64,000 nt of DNA from CAVUCH01 sp963739995 (GCA_963739995.1 CAVUCH010000003.1:124001-188000), one strand, 5' to 3'; positions 25,445-34,730 are shown, counted from the stretch's first letter. The notes: a model not told the origin generated them from the letters alone. Program-made: numbers and translations.

Positions 25445-26129
25445 ATGCTGAGACTTTGCGCTCTTTGTGCTGCCGCGCTCGTGACCGCTGGATCGCCCCT
25501 CGGGGCATACGCCGATCCGATACAGATTGGCGGCGCCGTTCGGACGCAACCGTTCTTCGGCGTGCCGAATACCTACGAGTTGGTCGTGTCCACGTTCACG
25601 CTCGACTCTTTCAATGTGCCGATCCCGATAACGCTCACATCGGCGCAACAGGCCTGCTCTCCGTGCGCTCCGGGCCAAGTGATCGATGTGAGTACAGACC
25701 TTTACTCTGGGCGGCTCTAGCCTCACAGGCATCGCGACCGTTGATGGAGTGGGCTACCCGCAAGTGTTCGGGGAGGGAGAGCTAGCGATCCACGCTAGTC
25801 CGATCACCGTTCCCGCGGAGCCTGGCGCCTCAAACGTGTTCCGGGTGCCAACCTTTTCATTTACGGCGACTGGCTCGCTGCGATTTTTTGATCAAGCCAC
25901 GTCCCAACTGCTCTTTGACCACGACGTGTTTGGTTCCGGAGAAGTGTTTCTCTTCTTGGTTGGTTCCAAGGGAGGCACCATCGGCATAAGCGACCCACCA
26001 TACTCGGTCTTCTTCGAAAACTACTCGCTTGATCAGCCTGTGCCTGAGCCCGGCACCTTCTTTCTTGTCAGCACTGGCGCGCTGCTGCTGACCCGGCTGA
26101 GCCGAAAGCGCCGCCACCCAATCCGTTAG
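25445..26129 (+). pseudogene. PEP-CTERM protein gene with one frameshift
   Basis: The first part has a signal peptide (LCALCAAALVTAGSPLGAYA) and 'NTYELVVSTFTLDSFNVPIP', but its frame stops at 25718-25720. In the neighbouring frame the protein continues smoothly from about 25695 (LGGSSLTGIATVDGVGYPQ) to a PEP-CTERM end, PVPEPGTFFLVSTGALLL plus a basic tail, stopping at 26129. A single-base indel near 25700 would restore a protein of about 227 residues. It is either a recent pseudogene or an assembly error. The body resembles beta-rich exosortase substrates; function is unknown. Confidence 0.8.
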
Positions 26130-26239
26130 ACCCTCGCCTCGCAACAGGCAACAGGCCACATCAACGCTCTCGCCCGGCCCAACTGAACGTCACTCACAAA
26201 CCAGTGTGCGTTCCGAGCAGCGCATGGCGCCGCTGGTAG

Positions 26240-26491
26240 TTACGCCCACCCTTTCCCCTCGAACATCGCCCGCGTGTCCGCGACTGCGCCGACTAGTTCC
26301 GCCTGCTCGTGTGACCGGAACAGCCTCGTCTTCCGCCACTCCCCGTCCACGGTGAGCACGATCTCCGCCCCGATGCCGGGCACCGCCTTGAGGTCGATCG
26401 CGGCCGCGTGGTCGCCCTTGTGCAGCGTCCACACCCGCTGCGGCCTCAGGTCGTCTCGCTCCGTCCGCGCCTTGGCACCACGCGCGCCCAC
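26240..26491 (-). CDS. Conserved hypothetical protein, 83 residues
   Basis: The protein has no family I recognise. It is basic at the start (GARGAKARTERDDLRP), with a central VPGIGAEIVLTVDGEWRKTR segment and a C-terminal HEQAELVGAVADTRAMFEGK helix. That a partial second copy exists at 25160-25270 with mostly conserved protein sequence supports it being a real gene. It starts at a GTG 13 bp after the stop of the 26505-26825 gene, so the two form a small operon. The context (methyltransferase and terminase remnants) suggests phage origin. Confidence 0.55.
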   Translation of the reverse strand: MGARGAKARTERDDLRPQRVWTLHKGDHAAAIDLKAVPGIGAEIVLTVDGEWRKTRLFRSHEQAELVGAVADTRAMFEGKGWA

Positions 26492-26504
26492 CAGTCAGCG
26501 TTAG

Positions 26505-26825
26505 TCATGAGCTGCCGCCCGCTTTCGCGCGGTTCGCCCCCAGGCCTATCCACGGATAGCCCAACGACTTGTAAAGGTCTGTGCTGATCTTCATGGCTGC
26601 GGATAACAGATCAGGCATACTGCCATCGAGCAGTAACAGCGCACGAGTGAGTCGCCCATACAACTTGAGCTCTTCCTCGGCTAACTGCGTAGGAGTTTCA
26701 ACCCCGTGATCTTGCGGTAGCAAGTGCAGCGCGTCGTATGCTCTTCGACATTCGGCTACGGCCTCGAGCGTCTTGACGGTTTGAACGCAAAACGAATCCA
26801 CCTCAGGGTCGCGGTGGTACGCCAT
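26505..26825 (-). CDS. Hypothetical helical protein, 106 residues
   Basis: A mostly alpha-helical protein: 'VQTVKTLEAVAECRRAYDAL' and EELKLYGRLTRALLLLDG are amphipathic. No signal peptide, membrane segment or recognisable motif is present. Its codon use is less GC-biased than the neighbouring housekeeping genes, consistent with acquired DNA. It is followed by the 83-residue gene and lies between fragments of phage genes, so a prophage cargo or small structural role is possible but not shown. Confidence 0.5.
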   Translation of the reverse strand: MAYHRDPEVDSFCVQTVKTLEAVAECRRAYDALHLLPQDHGVETPTQLAEEELKLYGRLTRALLLLDGSMPDLLSAAMKISTDLYKSLGYPWIGLGANRAKAGGSS

Positions 26826-26866
26826 CTAATGCCCCCCTTATCTCTCGGTTGGTTCGGCTGCCAGAC

Positions 26867-27131
26867 TCACTGCACCCTCCCGCCACCGAACCCGTGCGCC
26901 TCGAGCCGCGCGCGCTCAGCCGGCGTGGCGTCCACGATCCCGCAGCCAGTCTTGAACGCGGCAGACAACAGGAACACCAGCGGCAAGACTGGACTTGCCG
27001 TTCTTCCGCCCGATCTCCACGAAGCAAGTGCGGTACTGCCGCCGGCGGTCACGCCCAACCGTCGCACGGCCGAGGCGCGTGGCCTCGGACTGACAGCCTT
27101 TAAACTCTTCGGGGCTCCTTAGCTGCGTCAA
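26867..27131 (-). pseudogene. Phage terminase large-subunit fragment
   Basis: The minus strand encodes QYRTCFVEIGRKNGKSSLAA, a clear Walker A region of phage terminase large subunits (consensus ...E-[IV]-x-R-K-N-G-K-[ST]). After VPVV the frame is lost, and the neighbouring frame carries TPAERARLEAHGFGG up to a stop at 26867. Only about 80 of the expected 500 or more residues survive. The fragment supports a prophage origin for the 22-27 kb region. Confidence 0.65.
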
Positions 27132-27602
27132 TTACGTAGCACGCCGTCGGTGGATGCTGCGGCAGCGCTCATCGCCAACACAGCTCGCCCGCCGGACTTC
27201 CCGCCCCAATTCCCTGAATTCTGGTTTCACCGGCGAATCGAATATCTTCCTCTGCGATGCTTCTGAATCCGCTCACTCTGCCGGAATCGGGACGTCGGCT
27301 CGATCGGCAGGAGCCGACCGCGAGTGGCGCACTGAAGCAGAGTATGACCGCAACGCGGGTTCGATTCCCCAGCGGGATTCGACACCTGTGAGATGCGGAA
27401 ACCCGAAAGATCCGCGCCGCTTGGGAAACGCAGGCTGTCATCAATCGGGGTCGGTGGAACGCAAATCTGGCGGTGAGCTCGCGCACCTGTCGCGCTGCGG
27501 AAGCGCGGACGATCCCTGGTACCAGAGCCGTCCTCTTCTCGCCGCGCGTCCAGCTCCCCGCACCCCCGGGCTTGTGCAACGGTTCGCGCAACTCTCCGGT
27601 GA
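27132..27602. other. Gene-poor spacer between prophage remnant and Oar-like gene
   Basis: Open frames of about 100-150 codons exist on both strands but none resembles a known protein. The segment probably contains decayed 5' parts of the Oar-like gene downstream, which I cannot align by eye. Confidence 0.35.
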
Positions 27603-29718
27603 GTGACGCTGTCAGCCGGTCGAGACTGGTCGTCGGAGTGGATCTACCGCTTCCGCACTCGCGGCTCGCGTTCGCCCGGCGCGACGCTCCGTCCGATCAT
27701 CACTTCGGTTGGGGCCGCAGCGCACGCGCGCATGGGCGCTGGCATCGGCGTACCAGCACGCGTTTTCGGATCGGATGCTGAACGAGCTCCGTATCGGCGA
27801 CACGCGCCGGTCCGTCAGTCGATCCGCCGTGCAACTGGACGCTACTGCCTCCGCCGCGCTGGGCCTGCCAGGAATTCCAGCAGGGGCGCAATTCGACAGC
27901 ACGCTGCCCACGTTCCTGATGTCGGGGTATCAGCAACTCGGCTCCCCGCCGAACACGGCGACCGAGTTTGAGACGGGCGTCACCCAGATCGCCAACACGT
28001 TCACGTGGCTGCTGGGGCGCCACACGCTGAAAGTCGGGGCCGACCTCCGATGGGAACGCCTGAACGTGGTGCAGCCGCCCTCGCCCACCGGTTCGTTCAT
28101 ATTCAGCAGCCTGTTCACGGACCTGCCGGGTGTCAGCGGCACAGGCACGCCGTTCGCCAGCTTTCTGCTCGGGCAGGTACAGCAGTTCTCGATCGACCTG
28201 CAGGAGGAGCGCATCCGGAACCGCGCCTCCATCCAGGAGTACTTCGTCCAGGACGACTGGCGAGTGTCGAATCGTGTCACGGTCAATGCGGGCGTGCGCT
28301 ACACGTTGAACTTTCCCTCGACCGAGAAGAACAACCAGGTGGCGGTCTTCAACCTCGCGACGCAAGAACTGGAATACCTGGGCCGAAACGGCCAGCCTCG
28401 GGCCGCCCGCGAGCTGCATCCGCTCAACCTCGGGCCTCGCCTGGGCATCGTCGGCCGCCTGACGGACCGCACGGTCGCGCGCGCGGGCTACGGCCTCATC
28501 TGGATCGAACAGGCCGGGATCACGACGCCGTTCACGACGCCGGTGTTCCCCTTCTTGCAGACCGTGTCACAGCGCACGCTGGACAACGTCGTGCCCGCAT
28601 TCCAGCTCGCGAACGGACCCAGCGTCGCCCCCATTCCACTGACACCGGATGCGGGCCTCGGGCAGGGGGTCTTCTCGGTGGACCGTGATCTCGGCTCCGG
28701 GTACGTGCAACAGTGGAGCGCGTCGGCGCAGCGTGAGATCACGTCGAACCTCTCCGTCGAGGCCGCGTATGTCGGGTCGAAGATCACGCGCGTGGGTATT
28801 CCCGACACGAATGTGAATCAGTTGACGGTCGACCAGCTCGCGTTGGGGGCGCCCTTGCTGAAGCGTGTCCCGAATCCCTTCTTCGGCGAGATCCCGCGGT
28901 CCTCGTCGCTCGGCGACCCGACGATTCCGGCTTCGCAGTTGCTCAAGCCCTTCCCACGGTTCACGACGGTCAGCTTGTACCGGAACAACGTCGGCACGAC
29001 CATCTATCACGGCGCGACCGTGAAGCTCGAGCAGCGTCCCGTGCATGGCCTGTCGTACCTGGTGAGCTATACCCGTTCCACGCTGATGGACGATGCCTCG
29101 TCCGTCTTCGATGCGTCGATCCTGACCGGCCCGGTCGCCAACTATCCCGTCGCCGACAGCTACAACCGCCGGCTCGAACGCGACTACTCGACGGGCGACA
29201 TTCCGCACGTCTTCGTCGCATCAGCGGTGTGGGACCTTCCGTTCAAGAGCGACGGGCTGCTCGGTGCCTTGGTGAACGGATGGAGCGTGACGGGCATTGT
29301 GACGCTGCAGTCCGGCGTGCCGATCGCGGTCACGCAGGCCACCAACCAGAACGCCTTCGCCGGCTTCGGTACCCAGCGGCCCAACCTCGTGGGCGACCCC
29401 GTCTTGTCGGCGAACGACCGGTCCCCCGCTCAGTGGTTCGACACGGCGGCCTTCGCCGCCGCGCCGCAGTTCACGCTGGGGTCCGCCTCGCGCAACCCTG
29501 TGCGTGGCCCGAGCTATCGCAACCTGGATCTCGCGCTCATGCGGCAAGTGCCGCTCGGTGCCGGTGCAGCTCTCGAACTCCGACTCGAAGCGTTCAATGT
29601 CACCAACACGCCTCCGCTCGGCGCGCCGAATGGGGTGTTCGGGTCGGCAGCCTTCGGGACCATAACGACCGCGGGCGACCCACGTGTGCTGCAGCTAGCG
29701 ATCAAGTTTCTGTTTTAG
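27603..29718 (+). pseudogene. Oar-like TonB-receptor-type outer-membrane barrel, 5'-truncated
   Basis: From 27709 an open frame of 669 codons encodes the C-terminal barrel of an acidobacterial Oar-like TonB-dependent receptor: 'NTFTWLLGRHTLKVGADLRW', IQEYFVQDDWRVSNRVTVNA, LHPLNLGPRLGIVGRLTDRT, 'YVQQWSASAQREITSNLSVE', and a final aromatic-strand end LQLAIKFLF. Complete proteins of this type are about 1000 residues or more, with signal peptide, carboxypeptidase-regulatory-like domain and plug. All of those are missing. Homology (GATLRPIITSVG) extends upstream to about 27603 in another frame, with a frameshift near 27720. I regard it as a pseudogene; secretion and insertion would fail without a signal. 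Confidence 0.75.
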
Positions 29719-30033
29719 AAGTGCCGCGGCGAAGCTTGTTAAAACCCTCTGCGCAACACTTCGCAAGCCAGCGGTTCAGGAGAGTTGTACACCTTGGTCG
29801 AGAGCGGTGCCATGGCGACTGAGTTCGATAGCAAAAATCGCCCTCGCTGCAAGCTGTTGATAACAGGGGTGTTTTTTATGTGGCTGGGTGTCAGGGACGA
29901 TTTTCGAACTTGGTTCGTGCAGAATGCCGCCTGAGCGGTTTGATTCAGCTGTGGCTCGCCAGTCTTACTGACGCGCCGGCTTTGCCTCCGGGAACTTTCA
30001 CGAGCCGTTCAGGATCGCGGGCCGTGGCCGTGG
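29719..30033. other. Intergenic, no recognisable gene
   Basis: About 310 bp after the Oar-like stop, relatively A/T-rich around 29830-29880. No motif or repeat stands out. Confidence 0.3.
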
Positions 30034-30171
30034 GTGACCAAAGGTCGAACGATCCTTGCAAACGGCGGCATCCCGTACATCGTCGCATTCCAGAAGCATC
30101 CCTATCCGTTCGTCTATCACAGCGACAGGGATGGACGGGAGATCTATGAGTGGCGTGATCCGGAGCAGTGA
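30034..30171 (+). CDS. Candidate small protein or gene fragment, 45 residues
   Basis: A frame open to a stop at 30169-30171 reads TILANGGIPYIVAFQKHPYP and VYHSDRDGREIYEWRDPEQ. The amino-acid composition looks like real protein rather than a high-GC shadow. A GTG at 30034 gives 45 residues, but the frame is open further upstream, so this may be the 3' end of a degraded gene. No family recognised. Confidence 0.3.
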   Translation: MTKGRTILANGGIPYIVAFQKHPYPFVYHSDRDGREIYEWRDPEQ

Positions 30172-30275
30172 GAACGCGCTGAGCGGGTCATTTCGCCTTC
30201 AGCCGTAATGTCTCAGGAAGGACAGGCTCAGCAACCGCTGGGCTTTCTGCTGTCCGCCTTGCTAGACTGCGCTGC

Positions 30276-31415
30276 ATGCTGCCGAACATGACGCGTGGGC
30301 TGTTGGCCGTGGCGGCGCTGGTGCTGAGCACAGGGCTTGCGCCGGCGCAGGACCTCTTCGATCTCCAGAAGGTTGCCGACGGCGTCTACGCGGCTCTCGC
30401 GCGGCCGCGCACCCCGATCAACTGTAACGCCGCCGTCATCGTCTACGACGACGGCGTCCTGGTGGTCGACACGCACTCTCGCCCATCGAGCGCCCGCGCG
30501 CTCATTCAGCAGATCAAGAGTGTCACCGACAAGCCGGTGCGCTACGCAGTGAACTCGCACTTCCATTGGGACCACGCCCAGGGCAACCACGCCTACCCGG
30601 TCGCCTTTCCCAAGCAGGTGGCGATCGTCGCGTCCGAAGCGACTCGAGAGAACCTGATCACGCTGGGGATGCAGCGCGTGAAGGAACAGATCGACAACGG
30701 GCCCCGGCAGATCGACGACGTCAAGCAGCGCCTCGCCGCGGCTCAGAATCCCGCCGCCCAGGCGGTCCTGCGTGATGAGTTGCGACAACAGGAAGAGTAC
30801 CTTGCCGAGATCCGAAGCCTCGAGTTGACGCTCCCAGACCTGACCTTCGACAAGACGCTCATTCTGCATCGGCCCGACCGCGACGTGGTGCTGCTGTTCC
30901 TGGGCAGGGGGCACACCAGCGGCGACGTCGTGGCGTACCTGCCGAAGCAGCGGGTGGTCGCCACCGGCGACCTGCTGCACGGCTGGATGCCGTTCATGGG
31001 CGACTCGTACCCGCCGGAGTGGGTGGCGACGCTCGACGCGCTCGACAAACTCGACTTCGACCACATCATCGGCGGTCACGGCGGCGTGAAGCCGAAGTCG
31101 CACCTGCGGTTCTTCCGCAACTATCTCTCGGACCTGATCGCCGAAGTCCGTCGCGCCCGCGACCGCAGCGAATCGCTTGCGCAGGCCACCACCGCGGTCA
31201 CCGCGGCCCTGGCGCCGAAGTACGACGCCGCCATGGAGGGGCGCTTCGCGGGGTCGGTCGGGGCCAATATCGCGAAGGTCTACCAGGACCTCGTCGACAA
31301 GCGGGTACTGAGGGCGGCGCCGGAGCGGCAGGCTGCCCGCGGGCGTCGAGCTAACGCAAACCAGCGACGCGATGGATCTCTTCCATGCGGATCCCGTGTT
31401 CGATCTCCTGGATAA
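30276..31415 (+). CDS. Exported MBL-fold metallo-hydrolase
   Basis: The 379-residue protein has a signal peptide (LLAVAALVLSTGLAPAQ) and a metallo-beta-lactamase fold: VLVVDTHSRPSSA, the metal-binding NSHFHWDHAQGNHAYP, LGRGHTSGDVVAYLPK, VVATGDLLHGWMP and IIGGHGGVKP. This matches the periplasmic QuiP/cyclase-type group often annotated as beta-lactamase-like hydrolases, with zinc ligands HxHxDH, His and Asp. A helical insertion (residues 120-180) separates the first two motifs. The last 40 residues (RQAARGRRANANQRR onward) look like read-through beyond the normal end. The substrate is unknown. Confidence 0.82.
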   Translation: MLPNMTRGLLAVAALVLSTGLAPAQDLFDLQKVADGVYAALARPRTPINCNAAVIVYDDGVLVVDTHSRPSSARALIQQIKSVTDKPVRYAVNSHFHWDHAQGNHAYPVAFPKQVAIVASEATRENLITLGMQRVKEQIDNGPRQIDDVKQRLAAAQNPAAQAVLRDELRQQEEYLAEIRSLELTLPDLTFDKTLILHRPDRDVVLLFLGRGHTSGDVVAYLPKQRVVATGDLLHGWMPFMGDSYPPEWVATLDALDKLDFDHIIGGHGGVKPKSHLRFFRNYLSDLIAEVRRARDRSESLAQATTAVTAALAPKYDAAMEGRFAGSVGANIAKVYQDLVDKRVLRAAPERQAARGRRANANQRRDGSLPCGSRVRSPG

Positions 31416-31625
31416 GCGCGCCCACGTCGGCCTTGATACAATCGCGGCGCAACGCCGCAGCGCGTGCCTCGCGACGATCGATCTCTGCCCGGGCAGGGGG
31501 CAGCCCATCGCTGCGTCGAGCTTCAACCTGGCCTCAGCCAGTGTCACCGCGGCTCCGAAGAGCCGGTCGTGCCCGTCGCGGGCCGGCGCTCGCGCGACGG
31601 TCCCCAGCCCATGCGTATCGACCAC
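31350..31625 (-). pseudogene. Possible broken small gene overlapping the MBL-fold 3' end
   Basis: The minus strand reads FGAAVTLAEARLKLDAAMG in one frame and continues in another as AEIDRREARAAALRRDCIKA, then GALIQEIEHGIRMEEIHRVA before a stop at 31350-31352. Together these look like one short helical protein with a frameshift. No family recognised; it may be chance. Confidence 0.3.
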
Positions 31626-31779
31626 GCAATGCTTGAGTGATCGGTGCTTGCATACGGCATCGCGACGAACGCTTGACTTCCGTAGGACTGCGCAATGTGT
31701 GACCCCACGCTACTCAGGCTGTAGTATTTTGATGCGCACTTCGTCGGATTTGCCGCAACGCCGCTTCCGGGAGCTACTT
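31626..31779. other. Promoter region of the CHRD protein gene
   Basis: No gene is visible. TAGTATTTTGATG near 31723-31735 is the most A/T-rich stretch, but I cannot define -35 and -10 boxes. Confidence 0.3.
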
Positions 31780-32382
31780 ATGAGGAAGACTCTACTGGTT
31801 CTATTCTGCTGGGGGGTTCTGAGCACCAGCGCGGCGCAGGCGGATCCTGTGCTTTTCGGCGCGTTCCTCACCGGTGCAGCTGAGAACCCGAGCACGCCGT
31901 CACCGGGGCTTGGCGTCGCGCTGGTATCGTTTGACGCAGCTGAGCAGCAGATGGGCGTGTTGGCCGGCTTCGAGGGTTTGCTTTCGCCGTCGACAGTGGG
32001 TCACATCCACTGCTGCGTCGCGCCTCCGGGAACTGCCGCGCCCGCCACAACGGTTCCGACCTTCCCCGGCTTCCCGACCGGGGTGACCAGCGGCTTCTAT
32101 GCCCAGTCTTTCGATCTGACCGATCCGGCGAGCTTCAACCCCGCGTTCCTCATGGCAGCCGGCGGCACTCCGCTCGCCGCCTCGATGATGTTCGCCCAGG
32201 GACTCGCCGCGGGCCAGGCGTACTTCAACGTCCACTCGGAGATGTTTCCGGGAGGGGAAATCCGCGGGTTCTTCCAGGCGGTCGCAAGCCCCAACCCCAT
32301 TCCGGAGCCGAGTTCGTTCCTTCTGCTCGGCGGCGGCCTCCTTGCCGCGGCGGGGGTGCGACGCTGGCGGCGCAAGGCCTGA
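31780..32382 (+). CDS. CHRD-domain PEP-CTERM protein
   Basis: The 200-residue protein has a signal peptide (KTLLVLFCWGVLSTSAAQA), then a CHRD domain (FLTGAAENPSTPSPGLGVAL, VGHIHCC, and YFNVHSEMFPGGEIRGFF, the typical H-x-[ST/G] end of the domain). The C-terminus is a PEP-CTERM signal: NPIPEPSSFLLLGGGLLAAA followed by VRRWRRKA. CHRD domains occur in chordin and in bacterial surface proteins of unknown function, and the PEP signal predicts exosortase sorting. The ATG at 31780 is chosen because it directly starts the signal peptide. No exosortase gene lies nearby. Confidence 0.88.
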   Translation: MRKTLLVLFCWGVLSTSAAQADPVLFGAFLTGAAENPSTPSPGLGVALVSFDAAEQQMGVLAGFEGLLSPSTVGHIHCCVAPPGTAAPATTVPTFPGFPTGVTSGFYAQSFDLTDPASFNPAFLMAAGGTPLAASMMFAQGLAAGQAYFNVHSEMFPGGEIRGFFQAVASPNPIPEPSSFLLLGGGLLAAAGVRRWRRKA

Positions 32383-32674
32383 ACAGCCGGTTTCCAGCAG
32401 CCAGGTCAGGGCCGCCGCCTCCCGGGCGGCGGCCTGACTGACACCCGCCAGCCGTTCCTCGCGTCTTGGACAGTGCGCTCCGCGCCATCGCAGCCCGCCC
32501 CGCCAGCTCATACGGCGTTCTCAGGAAGTCATCGATCGTGCCGACGCTCGCGCACCCCACGTCCGCAGCCCGTTCGATGTCCGGTTCGCTCCGCCGTCTG
32601 CTAACCAGCCAACCGGTTCATCCCGGGCGGGGTCGCATCACGGCATCGAGTGCTGATCGGTCGTAATACTTCCG
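32383..32674. other. Intergenic, no recognisable gene
   Basis: Only short frames. GGCCGCCGCC/GGCGGCGGCC around 32409-32435 can form a small GC stem after the CHRD gene, without a U-tract. Confidence 0.3.
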
Positions 32675-32860
32675 TCACGTACGGCGCCCCGAGTGCGGCG
32701 GAGCCCCTGGTCTCTTCGAGTCTCTTCGCCGCATCTCGTAGAACAGGGTGGGCAGGCCTCCTACAGTGCTGCGGCCCACCGGCCGAAACCCCAGCTTCTC
32801 CAGCACCCGAACCGACGCGGTATTGGCGGCATCAGTGCGCTCAATTCGTTCTCCGACCAT
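32675..32860 (-). pseudogene. GNAT acetyltransferase C-terminal fragment
   Basis: The minus strand encodes NTASVRVLEKLGFRPVGRST and LPTLFYEMRRR, which is the C-terminal acetyl-CoA-binding end of a GNAT N-acetyltransferase (N-x-x-S-x-x-x-x-E-K-x-G-F). The first two thirds of the domain are missing upstream. It is a remnant. Confidence 0.7.
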
Positions 32861-33112
32861 GCTTGACCCCGACGTTCTGTCCGCAACGACCTGGATGGCC
32901 ACGGTGACGCGGTGCGGCCGGATCTGTTACAAGGGGGGATCAATCGTGGAAGCTGCAGGGGGCGAGGACTCGCGGAGCATCGAGTAGACCGCGCGGGGGG
33001 CGAGCAGCCGCGGAGTGCGTGACGCAGCCATTGAGGATCCGGTTCGCGTCTGTGGCCCGGTGCTCGGCTACGCGTGGATGCGAGAAGCACTCTCCATGCG
33101 GTGCTACCAGGT
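32861..33112. other. Intergenic, no recognisable gene
   Basis: About 250 bp between the acetyltransferase fragment and the Nudix gene without a convincing frame or repeat. Confidence 0.3.
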
Positions 33113-33571
33113 TCACGCAGGGGACGCCATGAGATGGGCGGGCGCTGGACGCTGTTGGCGCCGGGTCGGCGACTGGGCGATGCGCGCCGTGTCGTTGACG
33201 AGACCGTGGAGTTCCGGGCGCAGCCGCTCCATTGCCTCCTCGACTGCCATCCACCGCCGGCCCCGATGCGCCGCCTCGGGCCACGACTTGAGCACGATCG
33301 TCACACGCAGCACGTACACCTCCACCTCGTAACGCTCGTGCTGCTTCGAGTAGCGATAGCGCCCGATGGGCTCGCGCGTGAGTTCACCGAGGACGCCGGC
33401 TTCCTCCTCCGCCTCACGCACCGCGGCATCGCAGCCAGATTCACCCTTGTCGAGAGAGCCCTTTGGAACGGTCCACCCCCGGCCGTTCGACCTTCTGACG
33501 AGCGCGATCTCGAGGTGCTCACCGTGAACGCGATACGGGATCACGGCTGCCTGTTTATGTGATCGTCCCAT
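33113..33571 (-). CDS. Nudix hydrolase
   Basis: The 152-residue protein contains a full Nudix box, GSLDKGESGCDAAVREAEEE followed by AGV, matching G-x5-E-x7-REUxEExGU. It is preceded by 'HLEIALVRRSNGRGWTVPKG' and followed by the beta-strand IGRYRYSKQHERYEVEVYVL. The layout resembles diadenosine-polyphosphate/ADP-ribose type Nudix enzymes (DIPP-like), which cleave nucleoside diphosphates linked to another group. The last 20 residues (RRQQRPAPAHLMASPA) are a variable tail. The start is ATG 33571. The gene is monocistronic. Confidence 0.88.
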   Translation of the reverse strand: MGRSHKQAAVIPYRVHGEHLEIALVRRSNGRGWTVPKGSLDKGESGCDAAVREAEEEAGVLGELTREPIGRYRYSKQHERYEVEVYVLRVTIVLKSWPEAAHRGRRWMAVEEAMERLRPELHGLVNDTARIAQSPTRRQQRPAPAHLMASPA

Positions 33572-33644
33572 TCAGTTCCTCGAGAGGCGTCCGCTTCGAA
33601 GGGGCAGGTGCAGCGACACGCGATGCGGTGCCCAGGACGCACAC

Positions 33645-33887
33645 TCAGCCGGGCCGCCGGCAGCCCTCATGCCTCACGTATCGAGAATCGGACCTCACGC
33701 ACAGGAATCCTTCGGCGACAAGTGCGTCGAGCAGCTCCCTGCATGCGTTCTCGTGCAGCGCCCACAATCGACGGGCCTGGGCCAATGTCAGGGCGAGCCC
33801 TGGAAGCACTCGATAGTCCCGGCGCATTCGCTGCGCGGGTTCTGAGATGGTCTCGATTACCTGGAATGACTCCGCGACAGCCGGCAT
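33645..33887 (-). CDS. Small winged-helix-like protein, 80 residues
   Basis: The protein reads 'YRVLPGLALTLAQARRLWAL', ENACRELLDALVAEGFL and SDSRYVRH, the helix-turn-helix plus wing layout of small DNA-binding proteins. The ATG at 33887 is chosen because GGAGG lies six bases upstream; the frame also has an ATG five codons earlier without such a site. Similar short winged-helix proteins are common singletons in acidobacterial genomes, as far as I recall, but no function is assigned. It lies beside the Nudix gene on the same strand, 73 bp before it, so co-transcription is possible. Confidence 0.6.
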   Translation of the reverse strand: MPAVAESFQVIETISEPAQRMRRDYRVLPGLALTLAQARRLWALHENACRELLDALVAEGFLCVRSDSRYVRHEGCRRPG

Positions 33888-34357
33888 GATGGTCCTCCGC
33901 ATTATCGGTTCAACGTCGGCCGGACGTTACACAAGACGTTCAGGGCTTCCATGGGCGTGCTCGCGGCATCCCGGGTGCGCATCGCAGATTGCCCTCACCC
34001 GATCACGATATCGAGCCGGGGTGACATCGCTGCAACGGCGATGTAAACACTTGAACAACACTCCTGACCCGAGGGCTCACTCGACTTGGCGTAAAGGGCC
34101 GATGATCACGCCAGGGCGCACGTCGGTGGGATGAGGTCAGCGCCGAGCGTCACAGCTGTGAGACTCGCAGCGGCGTGACAGGGACATGACGTGGGTGTTA
34201 CAGCGCTGTTAACATCTCGCCTGCTCTGTCGTCCCGAGCCGTTCGGTATCCATGACCAACCCGATCGTCCGAGTCAACATTTGCCGGCTCCAGAATCAAC
34301 CGCCCTGGCACATCGCAAAGTTCACTCGGAAGGCACTGAAAGAAAGGCTGCACTCAG
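33888..34357. other. Intergenic region upstream of the kinase
   Basis: About 470 bp without a recognised gene. GTTACAGCGCTGTTAACA near 34197-34214 contains the palindrome-like TTACAGCGCTGTTAA, a possible regulator site. Frames in this segment look like high-GC noise. Confidence 0.35.
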
Positions 34358-34456
34358 ATGATCTGGCTGGCCGTTATCGTCGGCAGCGTTGTCGTCGCTG
34401 TGATACTGGTGCTGTGGCTGGTCAAGCGGCCACCCCCTCCACCACCGATCTCGTGA
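34358..34456 (+). CDS. Single-helix membrane microprotein, 32 residues
   Basis: A 33-codon frame encodes one membrane helix (WLAVIVGSVVVAVILVLWLV) followed by KR and a run of six prolines before the end (IS). AGAAAGG about ten bases upstream of the ATG could be the ribosome-binding site. Helix, positive residues and proline tail form a coherent design, so I think it is real. It lies 274 bp before the kinase gene on the same strand; any link to it is inference. Confidence 0.45.
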   Translation: MIWLAVIVGSVVVAVILVLWLVKRPPPPPPIS

Positions 34457-34730
34457 GCGCCTGCTGCAAACCCGTGTGCACCAAAGGGTCCTCTGGGCAA
34501 AGAGGCTCGGAGGCGGCTACCACTCAGAACATCGTCCGGTGCCTGCTGAAAAGGCCGGGCTGTGGTGTGCGATCAGGTGGGCGCCCCGGCGAGGTCGTTG
34601 CCCACCAGAGCCGCTGCAATCTCTGGCCGCGGGTGTGATACCCTCCGCCTCACTCAGGAAAGTTGTCTCGATCAGTGCCCGTCCGTATCGCGCATCGCCG
34701 CGGCCTGCCCGTGTAGAATCGCCTGGCACC

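Noticed and set aside
34252..34638. 128-codon frame before the kinase
   Set aside because: No motif, cysteine/arginine-rich shadow composition, and it overlaps the better-supported microprotein in another frame.
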